Shown piece by piece: positions 49,204-62,997 of a stretch of 64,000 nt of DNA; position 1 is the first letter of the stretch; each line of letters starts with the position of its first letter. The translations under genes were made by a program, and so were the position numbers. Under the pieces are notes generated by a model. It was not told where the DNA came from, ran no database searches, and saw nothing but the letters and a program-made list of their open reading frames with translations. Location: positions 7,047,548 to 7,111,547 of the forward strand of contig NC_042518.1 in the NCBI RefSeq assembly GCF_900963305.1, given 5' to 3'. This DNA is from Echeneis naucrates. Its lineage: Eukaryota > Chordata > Actinopteri > Carangiformes > Echeneidae.

Positions 49204-50089
49204 GGGTCATGTTATCACAAATGTTTATTATTAACGCTGAAGGAACAGCGTGCAGGATGTCGTGTTGTCTAGCTATGTCTAGCTTTGAGGAGAACCAAAG
49301 GAGAAAAGCCCCTTTAGAGTCGGTTTGTCTGCTCTGGGCTACTGTAGAAGCATGGAAGAGGGCCCAGCCTCTATCTGAATGTGGTTCAATAATGTGCAAT
49401 TAGTTTTTGTGATTAAATTCTCATGTTTACATTCATGAAAATAACTGTTTTGATTATGTGCCTTGAAAGGAATATGTAAGTGGAAATAAGCTGTCTCTGC
49501 CCATTTAAAGATGAATGTTTTCTTTCTATTTCAAGCTTATCTGTCATGTATAATGTGCATGTTTACAACTAAATCTTATAACTTCTGTGATCAGATGATT
49601 AACCAAGACACACTGACTATGCATTATTCACTTCTATACTATCTGTTCTGAATTGTGATTTATTTTCCATACTGGAAATCCTGTGTTGTGCCTCTTATGC
49701 ATCTTCACTGTCAAGTGTGCGACGTAATTTTTTGCTGTAACAGAAGAGAAAGTAAAATATTTGTATGAAATGCCAGTGTGTGTGTGTGTTGGCAAGTCTG
49801 TTTCCTCTTCCAGCATGTTTACAGAAACTAAATTGAGCAATGGGACCTAAGTAATTACACAGAGTACACACCCAATGTGGGATTAAATGTAAAATCAGGG
49901 TATTGTCATTTGTAAAAGAGAAGCTTAGAACAACTAATGGATTGAATTTAAAAAACATGTGCTTCACTCACTCAGCAAATCTTCCTGAAGCTTAAAGCAT
50001 GCAGCCCTACAAAGACAGCAGTCTTATTACTATTATTATTATTATTATTATTATTATCAATGTTTTTTTTTTTTTTTTTTTAATGCAGT
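49204..50089 (+). other. noxo1 3'UTR and noxo1-tbl3 spacer
   Basis: No coding exon. Candidate poly(A) signal ATTAAA at 49412-49417. The rest is AT-rich, with a short TG run near 49772-49789. Confidence 0.5.
50031..50057. repeat. (ATT)9 microsatellite followed by a T-tract
   Basis: Nine TAT/ATT units, then T17 at 50065-50081, directly left of the transposon that starts near 50090. Confidence 0.9.
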
Positions 50090-50584
50090 TACCGTAATTT
50101 CGGGGCGAGAGCTAACCTGAATATAAGCCACACCCGCTAAATTTAAATGTACAGTTTTGTACATATATAGGCCGCACTTGTTTATAAGCCGCAGTTGTCG
50201 GAAATATGGGAGGAAATTGCATATGGCAGGAATTATGTTACACAGAAAGATTTCGCCTTTTCACCAGATCGATCGACTTTAACTTGAGAGCTGCATCATA
50301 TGCATTGCTTCGTGTGTTTTCCATGATAAAGGTGTGTGCATGAAGCGCAAAATAAATGACTGATCTGAAGAATGTAGTGCGACTGCGTTTAATGTAATTC
50401 CAACAATTTAATTGGTCCACTGTGACCTGTTGGGTCATTTCATTGGTCTGATGTGACGCTAAATGTATTGGCAGCATGAAGCTTGTTACCCGTAAAAATA
50501 CAAAAATTAGTCGCATAGTTGTTTAAGCCTCAGGGTTCAAAGCGTGTGAAAAAATAAGTGGCTTAAAGTCCAGAAATTACGGTA
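50090..50584. mobile_element. Non-autonomous DNA transposon (MITE), about 495 bp, with ACCGTAATTTC terminal inverted repeats
   Basis: The left end reads TACCGTAATTTCGGGGC and the right end GTCCAGAAATTACGGTA. The outer 12 bp are perfect inverted repeats and the pairing continues imperfectly. Inside are recurrent ATAAGCC(G/A)C strings near the left end and GGCTTAAAG near the right. I recall fish repeats with this terminus and with a 'TAAGCCGC' body, but will not name the superfamily. There is no transposase frame; the open frame at 50238-50516 is incidental. Confidence 0.72.
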
Positions 50585-50709
50585 CTCAGCATTTGAATGA
50601 CGCATGGTTAAAAGATTCTTCTGCAACTTAGATGTCATATTGCAACACAAAAAAAAAGTCATTTTAGTTTTTTTTTTTTTTTTTTTTTTTAATCAGAAGG
50701 AACACATTG

Positions 50710-50715
50710 TTTATT
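50710..50715 (-). terminator. tbl3 poly(A) signal AATAAA
   Basis: TTTATT on the plus strand is AATAAA in the gene direction, 360 bp after the tbl3 stop. After a 19-bp gap the minus strand runs into A23 (50690-50668). Confidence 0.6.
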
Positions 50716-51073
50716 TTATAAACTATTTTTGACATGACATAAAAAAGCATGGTAATATAAGAAACCTTTTGTGATGTGGAGGCCGTATGCAAGGTTACAG
50801 AACCAGACAATGTGTCCTGGTGTTAGCTGTGAAGGATGATAACCCGAGCTTGAACCTGTTTTTACATTCTTCTACTTTTTCACCTCTGACATCTCAACCT
50901 CTTTTCTGTCAGTTTTGACTGAGGAAACCAGGAAAGAGAGGCCCGTTATCTGTACTGTTTGTATCACACGTTCACTGTGTCATTGCAGCGAATGGTCCGA
51001 GATAAGAGAACCTCCTGAATAGTTTTGTTTGTCTTCGGGAGTGAGTCATCTGTGTTTTGCTTGGTGATCCCTG

Positions 51074-54000
51074 TCAGCTAACAAATGTCTGGCATTGAGG
51101 AGGAGGAGAAACTGGGTGAGATTTCACTATTTTAGTTTGGTCATTTGTATTTTCCTCCATATCTTCATCCTCTGAACTCTCCTCACTTTCAGAGTGGTGG
51201 TTGCCATTTGTTGTGGCACTCTCTCCATTTTTTAGCCTCCTGTTGTTTGTGGAGGCTTTCTTGGTGACACTAACCTCTTCTTCCTCCTCCTCCTCCTCCT
51301 CCCCTTCCTCCACTGCAGGTAAATTTGCATCTTCGTCTTGTCCACTATCACTGTCATCCCCACCATCTTGCCGCTCCTTGCCGCTGCTCCTTCGTTTCTC
51401 TTCGTCGATTATCAGGAAAGGTTGGGCTTGTGTAAGAGGAGTGGTGTCCATTTCTTCGTCTTGGCCCATGCTACAGATATCACAGAGGGCATCAGTTTCA
51501 GGGAATGCGAAGCACACCTATTTACAGTAAAATCTAGCAAGATTTCACTTTATGAAACAAAGCTTCATTCACAAAAGATGTGAAGAAAAAGAAGAAAAAA
51601 TGTGGCAGCATGTCTGGTTTAAGGCTAAGAATGCTACTCTATGGCCAAGAATACCAGCTTATTGTCTTCCTGGATTCCAGCGTTCACCTTGAATAATCAA
51701 ATCTTCATTGTGCGTTTGACCCATAAAAATACAGACTGTGGTGTGTCTTTTTACAGGAAAGAAACCCCTAGGCAAGGTCTTTGGTGGGTTGATGAGTTTG
51801 AGAGATTTCATTCACAGCTTGGGACTCTCACCTGCACGGTGCTCCAGCCACTCTCATTGTCTGCCACATGTAGTTCAGAAACATGGACGCCTGTAGCAAA
51901 TGTCCAATCCTCTGCATGTGTCTCTCTGTGAGAGGCAGAAGAGGAATCGGTCATTACAGGATCATGCAGCTTTTTAAAGATGGGAAATATGTGGAACATT
52001 CCTGAGACACACCCATCTCTCCAAAATAAAACCTCATCTCCCAAAAATTAGACGAGCACATGTAACATGTTTTAAAACCTGTTCCTTCATCAGATCGTTA
52101 ATATACCAGCAAGTTCACAAGCAATGGCTCTTCAGCAGCAGTTCAACTTTGCCAAGCTGAAAAGGACAGCCTCTCATCTTATTATTCTTTGTGTTGTATT
52201 ATGTTTTTTTTTTCTATTTCTCTATAGTCAATCAATAAATTGTTTGGGATTTGTTTGGAGTTTTCTTTTAATACACAGATGCATAATGTGGGCATTTTAC
52301 AATACAAATAGCCATCATTGCCTCCTCTGTGTAACATTATTTGTTTGTCCTTGACACAAATGTAACAGACTTCCCCAGTTTGGGATCAATAAATTAAAAT
52401 TTTCTATGTCCAAGCAAATATATCTCCACCCACCTGTATATGGGATGAGACCCTCCAGGTGTGTTCGGGCGCCCTGGTACTGCAGCAGCTCCTCAGGTGG
52501 CAGATGTTTGAGAAGCACCTGAAGGACAGCCTGGGCATCCAGGCAGTTTCTGGCATTGGTGTTCCACACCACGCAGTACCGCAGGAGTGACTCTGAGTGG
52601 TGATGAAGCCAATACAGGGTAGAGTGTGAGGGGAAAAAGGCAGGAGTGATAATCAGAGTTTTACCTTTTGCGATAAACTGTCACAACTTTTGCAACGGTT
52701 CATTGTGAATATGCAGACAGCCTGTATATGTGCACTGGATTTATTTTGCTGTTTCTATTCATGCTACCTTTCTGATCAAGTCGCAGTTTCAGTAGTGTCT
52801 TCTGCAGCAGCTCACGCCCCTCCTCCCCCTGACAGATTGCTGAGCACAATAGAGAACAATATGTCAGAGACAGCAGAAAAGCGACAGCTGAGGTCCATCT
52901 TCTCATGTCACATCTGTGGTAGTTAGAGAAAAAATTGTCATCTCGCACACATCAATTTCCAAATTCAAAGATGGTTTATGTCATGGTACTACACTTTCAG
53001 CTTTGATTCATGTATTGACATTATGAGTTGCGCCCCTTTTGTAGAATAAAAATAATTTTGAAATTAAAAACAAATGTGTGTGTGTTTTTGTGCATACATT
53101 TGTACAAAGACATCCTCTTCACAATGTAAATATATCGCATACATCTCTACCCCTGGCACAGTGAGGTGAAATCATTAGTGATCACAAAATGTAGAAGCAG
53201 TGCCATGCAAACTACAGTCAAAATAGTGTTAAGCTCACAACCAGATTCTTTACTTGGAAATAATTTGTTGTGCACTCAGGTTTGACTACATCCTGTTGTC
53301 TGATTCAAGTTGGGTTGAGTGAAGTTTATTTATGCAGCATATTTCATGAGACTTGTTTTTTTGCCACAGCAATGGAACATGGTAAGATTACCAAGGATGA
53401 CAAGAGGATATTACTCAAGTTATCAGGGAGAATTATGACTATGCATAATTGACACCAGTAAGCATGATTCTGCAAGACTAACAATGCACCTGCTTTTTAT
53501 TTGGCACACCTAACATACGTGCTGGATTATCGCATGACAAAGATCTTTCCACTGAAGCGGCAAGAGGTGACTGATATTGTAGGAGATTGTCCTGACCTCA
53601 ATGTGGGTATAAATAAGATGTTTACTATGGGTGTTAAACAGTCTCAAATTTGACCCAAAATCCTTTTTGTTTTATTTCCACCCGAAACAGCGTTACCAAA
53701 TCATAATGTTTTTCCCTTTTGTTATATGAGCGGAGAGAAGAGAGCGTCAGAGTTTCTCAGTACACTGAGGATGACCGGACAATGTCTCACAGTGGTGTTT
53801 GTACGTATGAGGGCTTGGATGACTGAATTTAAATGAGAGATGACAAATAGTGAGATGACAGGCCCTGTCATGAGAAGAACAGCTAAATGGATTACAGGCA
53901 GGAGGTTTTAAAAAAGTCAAGAAAATGTATTTATCATTGGGAATGCTGTCAGTGCCTTCATAAGAGTCATATTACAGGGTAGACTGGGGAAAAGGCTTGT

Positions 54001-57000
54001 GGGATGAATTACCTTTAATCACCGTGAGCACAGTTTGAGGCTGGTCCAGTGAAATGGCCAGACCCAGGGCCTTAAGATATCTCTTCTCATGGAGCAGGTT
54101 AGACAACTCCTGCTGCCTTCAGACACAACACACACATGGTCATACACAGGGAACCAACATAGACTTGTTTTCTCTGAATTTCAGTTACGAACCACAAAAC
54201 AAATTAATACAGCAATCACCACTGTTGTATATATAACATACCCAGATAATTCACAAAGTCACACATTTTTGTTTTTCAAATGAAAAGTGTCTCGACTGCA
54301 GTTATTCTAAGTGGTCTCACTCTTCAACCTAACACTGCAACAAATGCACAGGATTGCTTTGGCGAGCCAAAATCAATGGCAGAAGGTAATTATTGTAGAA
54401 ATCTAATATACTGAATTACAAATTTTTTTGTGAAAAGGTGATAAGAGCCAAATTTTATAATCAAGATCAGGAAATCTAAAGGCTGTAATGCTGAAATATG
54501 TCGTTGGTCACCAATCACCAATGTACACACAACATTTGTCTTCTCTGTCTGTTGTGTCGCCTGATAATAGCCCATTTGTTATGTTGGCTGCTGCCAACCA
54601 GAATGCAAATGACTGCTCATGTGTCAACACGCCGCCAAACAAATACATTCACATTAAAACATATATAAATCGACGGTCTGAGACATGCAAGTTCTTTTCT
54701 GTGTTTATCAGAAAACCAGAACACATGTAGCCCTGATGTCTGCAAGGCCAGACCTGTGACACGATCAAGTCCACTTTAGCCTAACACAGCCTTTCTTTAC
54801 ATATCAAGTGACAGACAGACAAGTAGACCCTCTGACCTTCAAAGAGGTATAGACACTGTTTAACTACCACATCAGTCTCAGGAGCAAGATGGGGGAAAAG
54901 ATTATCTAAAAGGTAATGAGATGATATTTGCAACATACTTGAGTATCTGATCTTCCTGTTTGGCCTGTTCCTCTGCCAGCTCCACTTCAGTCACATCCTA
55001 ATGTTGAACAAAAGACAGCATATTTCATGACAATTTGTTATCCCTGCAGAGGAAACACCCCCTTTTTCCCCCTAAGCCTGTAGTACAATGTTAACATTCC
55101 TTTTAAAATATACAGATGATACATTGACATGAAAGTCAAAGTTTGGACATGAAAGTATAAAATTTGACAAAACACATGGGTTCTAGTTATAAAGCAGTAA
55201 AATTAAACTGCGAAAAAAACAAACAAACAAACAAACAAAAAAAATGCAGCAGGTGAGAAACGGTCAGATCCCACTTACCATCCACACGGTGATGGTCGAG
55301 TCTGCTGACCCGGTCACCATCTTGTCGTCTTTGCGGTTTGTGTGGAGACCCCACACTTTGTCCTGGTGGGCGTCCAGTGTCTTCACACACTCATTTGTTT
55401 TTATGGTCCATAGCTTCACTAAACCGTCTGAGCCACTGACAAAAGAAAATTCAAATATGTGTTTAATTGCACATAATTATCACAATCACATGACAATGTG
55501 AAGTTGCAGCATTCAAATTTATATACTGCAAAATTCTGTTATACTTTGCATTAAATTTACTTTATTTATTAAAAACTTTCTCTTTTTAATCACCCAGATC
55601 TGTATTTCAGTACGTATGATTTTGACAATGATGTGTGTATGTCACTTTGTATGCACATTTTATAATCGCATTATGGGGAGACTTTTTACATGGGGGAGTG
55701 GGGCAGTTACCTGGTGAGAAGCTGAGTGCCTCGACTCACAAAAATGACCTTGAGTACTGATGCATCGTGTCCCTCAAATGTCTGAATGAGAGACAGATTA
55801 AAAAAAATAAATAAATAAAAATACAATCGCAGGATTTCTACATCACTATCAAAAACATCTCTGAAAACGAAACGCAGAAGCTTGAGTCAGCAAGTCAATG
55901 GCAGAGGAAGGATAAAATTAATCTTAACCACCTCCGCTGAATTTCACCTGGAACATAATTAAGATTAGTATGTAAAAATTATTTTTGGCATCACCAATTA
56001 AATATATCCTGCGTTGAAGTGACAGATGTTGTGCTACTTGAAAAGTCTATGAGACACCTCAATATGCCTCAAAAGCAAAATCTGCAATTAAGTCACAAAA
56101 CATATTTTAAGCATGAAAAATAAAAAGCGCAAATTCATTCATCCAGATATTAATTCAATTTGAAAAGTACTATATAAACATATAAAGTTATTAATATGTC
56201 CAGTAGCTAAAAAACTCTGGTATTATGGCCAACCTTGAGGCAGCTGAAGTCTTGGAGGCTCCAGAGCTTGGTGGTGCCATCAGCTGAGGATGTGGCCAAC
56301 ACCTGGTCGATGGGAGAGAAGCACACGGCCCAGATGCCACGACGGTGGCCTCGAAACACCCCGAGAAGGCCTATGCTCCCCTCCCCCGCCAGCGACCACA
56401 GCTTGGCTGTTCGGTCCTGGGACCCCGAGGCCAACAGTTTGTCATTTGGTGACACCGCAACACTGTTAATATCCTGAAGTATTGACAAGAAAGGAGGTTG
56501 AGAAAATAAGCAATAGCCCTAACCCAAAACAATGATAATAAATATAGAACAGTCAGCACAGAAAAACACTATGGAAAAAGGGTGTGATAGAAGAGTAAAA
56601 GAAGCAAAGTGGAGATGACATCACTTCTTTAAATTCCTCCCATTACACTGCCTCTCTTCTTAAATGTGACTAAAATATCTGAGATCTGATCATTCCAAAA
56701 GAATTTCTTTTCACGGAAACAAATACAAAAAAGGAAAAGTTTAAGTAAGCTTGCTATGTTTACTGGCATAGACACAACTGTTGAATTGTGCATTTTAAGG
56801 CAGTGCAGCCGGAAAAGCAGGAAAAGTTACTAGAGTTCTACTTGTCTGCATCTCGCAGATGTTATCAGTTTCTCTGGTTCTTATGGACTTCCTTATGAGA
56901 AAAGCTGAAGGTAAAGACAGCAGAAGACTGACTCACTTGGGTGTGTGCAAGCTGGAATGTCCTCCCAAGCTTTTCTTGTTAACACGTGTCCAAATTTGGA

Positions 57001-60000
57001 AAATATCAAATTCTGAAACTATTTTCCTTGTAACACATCCATAACTGTAATACTGCTATAATTTACTCATCACTAGACATTTCTCCATCACCTTGTATGG
57101 TAATTTCAAAGACCACCTTCTTACTCTTGGCTTTCTGTCATTTAAAAACAAAACCTACTGAGACATCAAATTATCATCAGTCTAAATGCTGACCCCCCCC
57201 CCAAAAAAAAACTTTCAAAAAATGTTTCTTCTTTCTTGTGCATATTTGTACTTCGAAATAGAAACTGTATATTTGTCACATCATTTCACAAAAGAACTCC
57301 TTTGGTGAATGTCTGACAATATTAAAATATAAAAATGCCAACAACACCTTAACACGTAACCATCCATGCAGATTGAAGTGAACGGAAGGTAACCAAAAGG
57401 CCACGTTTAATGAAGAGTCAGAGATTAACATCATACCATTCATTTTGCTAAGTGAATTTCCTGTTCACCTTTACGGGCATTTTTTCCTCATTGGTCTTAA
57501 AGCAAAGTAGAAAACAGACTCTCAGATGACAGTTTTCTAAAAAGTTATTATTTAACTGTGGAGGAAATCAGAGACTATTGAGGTCCTTTCCAATATTTAA
57601 CAAGAAAACGTGCACACAAAAGCCTTTCATATATAAATTTGAAAATTAAACACTTCCTTATTGAGGAACAGCATCTGCCTGATTTTATATAGATGATATC
57701 AAGAAAAGAAAATATAGACACACCCTGAACTTTTGTTCCCCATGATTCCACGTGTAAGCAATTGGGTAAATTTTGCTTATTCGTTTGTTTGTTTGAGAAG
57801 AGAGGAAAAAAAAGGAGCAAGTGTTGGTCTGATGACAATGCAAGGGATTTTTTTTTTTTTTTTTTGGAAAAATAACCCAAAACATCCATAAGCAAGGTTC
57901 AAATCTGAACCAATGTAATGTGTTGTCTTATAGCAGTTTTTAACTAAAAAAAAATATATATTTTTTTTTTTTTCTTTTTGCTGATATGCTGGTCGGCATC
58001 CTTTTTCCCCATATACCTTATCATGTGCCTTCTCTGTGGCACGCACTGTGAGCTGACACATATCTGCCTCCGTTTTGGACAAGTCTGGTGGCAGATCCCA
58101 CACCTTCACCGTACAGTCCTGACTGCCAGACACTACGAACGATGCCTTCATTCTAGAGACACAAATATGGAGATCATTACTGTCACACAAATTAATAAAA
58201 ATTAACCCACAATAAATAAAAAATGTAAACAATATTCACTTTTATCAATTATTTTTGAACATCTTTCAGCTTCCTCCTCATCTGTGATTATGAAAGGGAC
58301 TGTTACCTGGAACAAGTAATGGAACCCACGGCGTTAGCATGGGTGGAGCCCAGGGCCACACATCGCACCTTACCACTGTCACTGTCAATCTTCCAGATGC
58401 GCACTGACCTGTCCTGGAAATGCACACAAAATGAGCATTTCTAAAATGGCTTCACATTGGGTTGACGTTGACAAAGTGTGAATTTTTTTTTTTGCTGTTT
58501 GTGTCCCTTATATTTAGTTTTGCAGGATGTGTCCTCACCTTTGCACAACTTGCGAAGAGAGAGCCTTTTTTGAAAACATCGAGGGAGAAAATAGTGTCTG
58601 TGGAGGATGAACAGATAGAAGAAGCAATAAGAAAAGAGAAATCCAACCTGTTCAGCAAGTTACCTTTCAAAGAATCTACAAGAATCCTGAGTCTTGTGGG
58701 TGCGCTTAATGACAGCTTTCATTTACACACATATATACATGATACTATACTTTCTGCTTTTGACACTTTTGGTATTTAAAGTCCTAACATTTTAAATAAA
58801 AAGTACTCGAACTTCATTTCCTTTAAAGTTTTTAGTTGGTTATTGTGTGTAAGACTGTCTGTTTAATTGTAGGCAGAGTTGTCCAGTGTCCCAGCTGTTT
58901 TCATTCATTTAATAGAGTTTCGTTTGTAAATGTATTTTTATATTTCCTCACAAGGCAAATGCTTTTATCAAGACTGATCTACATCGACAGTTATGCAGTG
59001 AAAATGTGTTTATTAGTACATTATAATATACTTTTGTTTGTGATATGCATCTATGAGCAAATATAAGTTTCACAGAAACATGTCGCCCTCGAGAGAATTA
59101 ATAACATTTAGTGGGAAAGCCCATCTGTATTTTTACACAAGCACATACTGCCCTCCGGTGGTGACTTACCAGTGTGACCATACAGGATCTGGCAGCTGTT
59201 GGTGAGCAGCTCAAACACCTTTAGTTGGCAGCTGTTGGTGGCCACCACAATGTGACTGTCACCTTTACCCAGAAACTTCACATCGAGCACCTCATCGCTG
59301 TAACCAACAAACTGAGAGAGGATGGACAGAAAAGTTCCATTAAATCTGCATCAGTGGGACCAGAACCAGGTGTTCATTTCTGCGGTCTCTAGTTTGATAT
59401 TACAGACTTCACATAATAATGTATATATTAGGAATGGACATTTTATCTATACATATATGAAAAATAAAAAATGGACACCAACTTGTTTTAGCCTACAAGT
59501 GAACACAGAAAAGAAATGATTGAGATGAGTTTTCTGTTGATGATCAATTTAATTTTGTTTTCAAACTTTATAAACTGACTAGTTACATAATCCATTATTT
59601 GTTATTAGCTCGGGGTCTGACATTGCACCTGACGTTACCCACCTGCTGCTGTGTGCTGAGGGCCGGCAGCTGGTAGAGCAGAATGTTGTGTTCTGCAGTG
59701 ACTGTGGCCAGTCTGGATGAGGAAGGCAGGTGAAGCAGACACGTTAGACTGAGGGAGTCATCGTCCTTCTCCTCCCCAGAGACAGGGGTGGAGGGGAGGG
59801 TCTGAGTATACACACAACGTGCTGTGCTGGCTTCCCACACTCTCAACACACCTACAGGTAAGCAAAAGAAAGAGAGCTGAATCAGAAAGAGAAAGTAAGA
59901 AAGACGGTTTGCATTTCCAGAACAGCGCAGAAACCGGACCTTTGCTGCCAGCTGTGATGAAATGCAAGTCCCTGCTCTTTACTCCAATTTGGGAGAAATC

Positions 60001-60616
60001 TTCATTCTCAGGCAGCAGCACAACTCCCTCCACAGCCTGACCGAGATAACACACAAAGTATTCAACAAATCCAGTTCAGACTTACTCCTATATTATCCTC
60101 TCATGAGGAATTAAATAAAGATCTTTCAACATTTGCCTCACCTCATACACAGGGACAGTCCTCTTCACCTTCTTCGTCTCTAGGTCCCACACAGTGCAGA
60201 TCTTATCTCTGCCGGAGCTAAAAATAAAAATGAGCACACAGTTACAAACAGCAGACAAACCAGCTTAAAACCCGAAGCTTAAGAAATCAGACAAAAATGA
60301 AGTAGTTTCTAGGTTTGACTAACATCAAATGGTTAGGAGTTCACACACAGTATCATACCTGACCATGGTGCCACCATCAGGGCTGAAGCATAGAGATGTG
60401 ACAGTGCTGTAGTGGCTTTGCAGCACACACACACACTGACTGGAGCGCAGGTCCCAAAGCCGAATGCCGCAATCCAGAGAGGACGAGAAGAGCTGTAGGC
60501 GGCTGATATCAGGGTGGAACTGGACCAGGCTGCACAGATACACAACGATAGTTACAATAGTTTCTGAATAACTAACATGGGTGTTATGAAATCTGTAATT
60601 TTCCGGCTTTGACCTT

Positions 60617-60651
<35 letters not shown>

Positions 60652-62298
60652 ATAATACTACAACACAAAAAACTATTTATATTAAGAAAATGTCCATAAA
60701 TGTGATATTACCCACCTACAAAACCAGCATTTGCATTCATTGGTGAAATTCTTATCTTTAAATATTTTTAATTAAACCAAAAGACATTTCTCTAATGTAT
60801 TTATGCTGAAACAACACTATTACAAAAAGTATAATCATGACTCCACTTAGATGTGGAAACAACCAACTTGGATGACACACACTACCACCTGAGTGAAAGC
60901 TGACCAGCCTTTTCAGACCTTGCATGTGCAAAGCCACGACTTCTGTTGAAAACAGTAATTGAAGGATTTCAGGTATCTGGACTTACTGCACAACACCAGA
61001 TGACCCCTTCAGGTTATGAGTGCAGTACTGCTTCACCACATCCCAAATCTTGATGGTGCTGTCACAACCACCTGTAGGACAACAAGAGAGACAAACTCTG
61101 TAAGCTGTAAAATGTCGCTATAGCAGCTGTAAAGGGCTAGTATTAGTCCAGTGTCAGCTCACCTGTAGCTAGGAGCGTAGAGGTAGAATCAAACGTCATG
61201 CTGGCTACAGGCACAGTGTGAATGGCTCTCCAGGAGCGAGTACATTGAGCTTGTCTCCAGTCCCACTGCTTCAGCAGCAAAGCCCTGCTGGCTGTTACTA
61301 GCATCTGTAATGGGACACAGAGCAAGGACATAAACACATTCTTAATACTCTTTTCTAGGTTGATGATTGAACACACAGCAAATTCACAATGAGTAAATAA
61401 TGAGTAGTTAAAGCGTGAGCACTACCTCATCATCACAGCTGAGAGCGAAAGATGTAATGTCCTCTTGATCGTCCTACATTTACAGCATTGACAAAAATGA
61501 TGGAAAGATTCTCAGGACAGATAGATAAAAATGTACAAATCATTGAAATTCTAACAGAGGAAATGCTAATTAGCAGAAAAACCGTAGAAACAAATGTTAT
61601 GGATGGCATGTTAAAACATCTTTCCATTGTGGTGTAAAAGGAAAGTAGGAAATCCTTGAAGAGCAGAAAGATGTCTGACAAACTTAATTTAAAACATGTG
61701 CTCTGTTGTTTTAAACACCAGAATTTTTATGGCCGCAGGCTTCATGTCTAACCACCCACTGTGCACTCACATGTTCAACACTATGGACAATCTTCCCAGT
61801 GCTGATCTCCAAAACATTGACACGAGAGCCACAAGTACAAAAGATGTGATTCTCATCTTTGCTGATCTGAAAAACACAAACACAGTGTTTAAAGGTTAAA
61901 GGTGCAATCGTGACATTTAACTGTCAAAGTTGTTTTGTGAAAACTGTTGTATCCTGTCTTTAGTTGAGAACCCAATTTCTGTACCCTGAAATGAAAGTCA
62001 GGGTACAGTCAGGGTACAGAATACTGGCTTCCGGATAAATCTTGTTTTAATCTTGTTTTACCCACAAACCTGCGGCAGTGCCACCACTCACCTGCACCTT
62101 CCCGCCTTTATAAAACGGCTCAATCTTGCTGGAAACAGCATAACTGTAATGATATAATAGAAACATATGACTGAGCCGTGAATGTTAAGTGACAATTTAG
62201 CGTAGCTTGTATTAGCCATGCTAACACGTCTGCAGCCTAGATGTGTTATATGACGAAAAAACTTACTTTGTTTTGAACTGAAGGCTGATATTCGCCAT
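51074..62298 (-). CDS. tbl3: Transducin beta-like 3 (UTP13 homologue), complete, 23 exons, 930 aa
   Basis: WD-repeat subunit of the UTP-B part of the small-subunit processome, needed for pre-18S rRNA processing in the nucleolus. Exons (descending): 62298-62267, 62143-62092, 61866-61771, 61473-61426, 61304-61163, 61071-60987, 60529-60359, 60217-60142, 60036-59940, 59851-59643, 59311-59170, 58597-58539, 58413-58308, 58152-58017, 56473-56234, 55781-55711, 55435-55279, 54997-54939, 54116-54013, 52828-52768, 52592-52434, 51925-51832, 51470-51074. Key matches to human TBL3: NYAVSSKIEPFYKGGKVQ, VTASRALLLKQWDW, SSGRDKIC, VFELLTNSCQILYGHT, SGSQDCTVKVWDLP, DINSVAVSPNDKLLASGSQD, SADGTTKLWSLQDFSCLK, HEKRYLKALGLAISLD. 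The Utp13 C-terminal domain covers exons 19-22 (NCLDAQAVLQVLL). Exon 23 adds about 130 acidic residues with a run of nine Glu, not in the human protein (about 808 aa). The exon 9 donor (GTCCGG) is weak but fits the reading frame. Confidence 0.94.
60624..60651. repeat. (TG)14 microsatellite
   Basis: A TG run in the tbl3 intron between exons 6 and 7. Confidence 0.92.
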
Positions 62299-62997
62299 GT
62301 TTCTCGTGAGTTATACACCCAAAACGAAATGTTTCGGCAGCTTGGCTGATTAAAATGACATTCCTCACTTCACACGTTGGATACAGTCAACACAGCCATC
62401 CCGCATGTTGATGGCCTGAGTCGCATGCATTGTACGTCATCCGGGCGCACGGAGCTCTGATTGGCCAGAAGGTTTTCAGTACTGTTAACGGTAAAAATTC
62501 CGCTTTTATTGACAACATGCAAATAGATAGAAATCAAATACATTATCAAATACATTAAAAATATACGAATACAAACGCTCGTGTATAAACGGTGAAGCAA
62601 AATGCACTATTTCAATTAAAATGCCATTTTCGCTTTTGAACAATAGAGCCAGCTGAGGCCATTCATGTTTAAAGGTCTGCGCTTACATGTGGAGGCTGAA
62701 CTGTGATGCTAGAACAGCAGGGAAAGGACGCCCCATAATGAGCGCCATTATCTGCCCTCGTGTTACCGCTTACTGTTTTCATTTGTCCACACATACATAC
62801 ACACACTCACACACACTGAGAAAAAAAGGGGGGTGGGGATGGAAGTGACTGTACCTCCGTCATGTTTTGTCAGGAATGTTCATGTGTCTGTTGCTTTGAT
62901 AACGAGGGTGTGAGTGTTTCTTGTATGACATGTGAGAGGATCGATATGTAGTCAACCAGCACCGGGAATGGAAACAGGCTGAGGAAAGAAAGTTAAT
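62299..62997. promoter_or_regulatory. Head-to-head tbl3-rnf151 promoter region
   Basis: The divergent start codons are 699 bp apart. The left part has an inverted CCAAT box (ATTGG, 62460-62464) next to CpG-rich CGTCATCCGGGCGCACGG. No TATA box is obvious. The right part may hold the rnf151 5'UTR. Confidence 0.5.

Noticed and set aside
50238-50516. 92-aa open frame inside the MITE
   Set aside because: No transposase motif; it is incidental to the non-autonomous element.
52829-54012. Possible intron-encoded snoRNA in the long tbl3 intron 19
   Set aside because: No paired C/D or H/ACA boxes with a terminal stem could be supported by eye.
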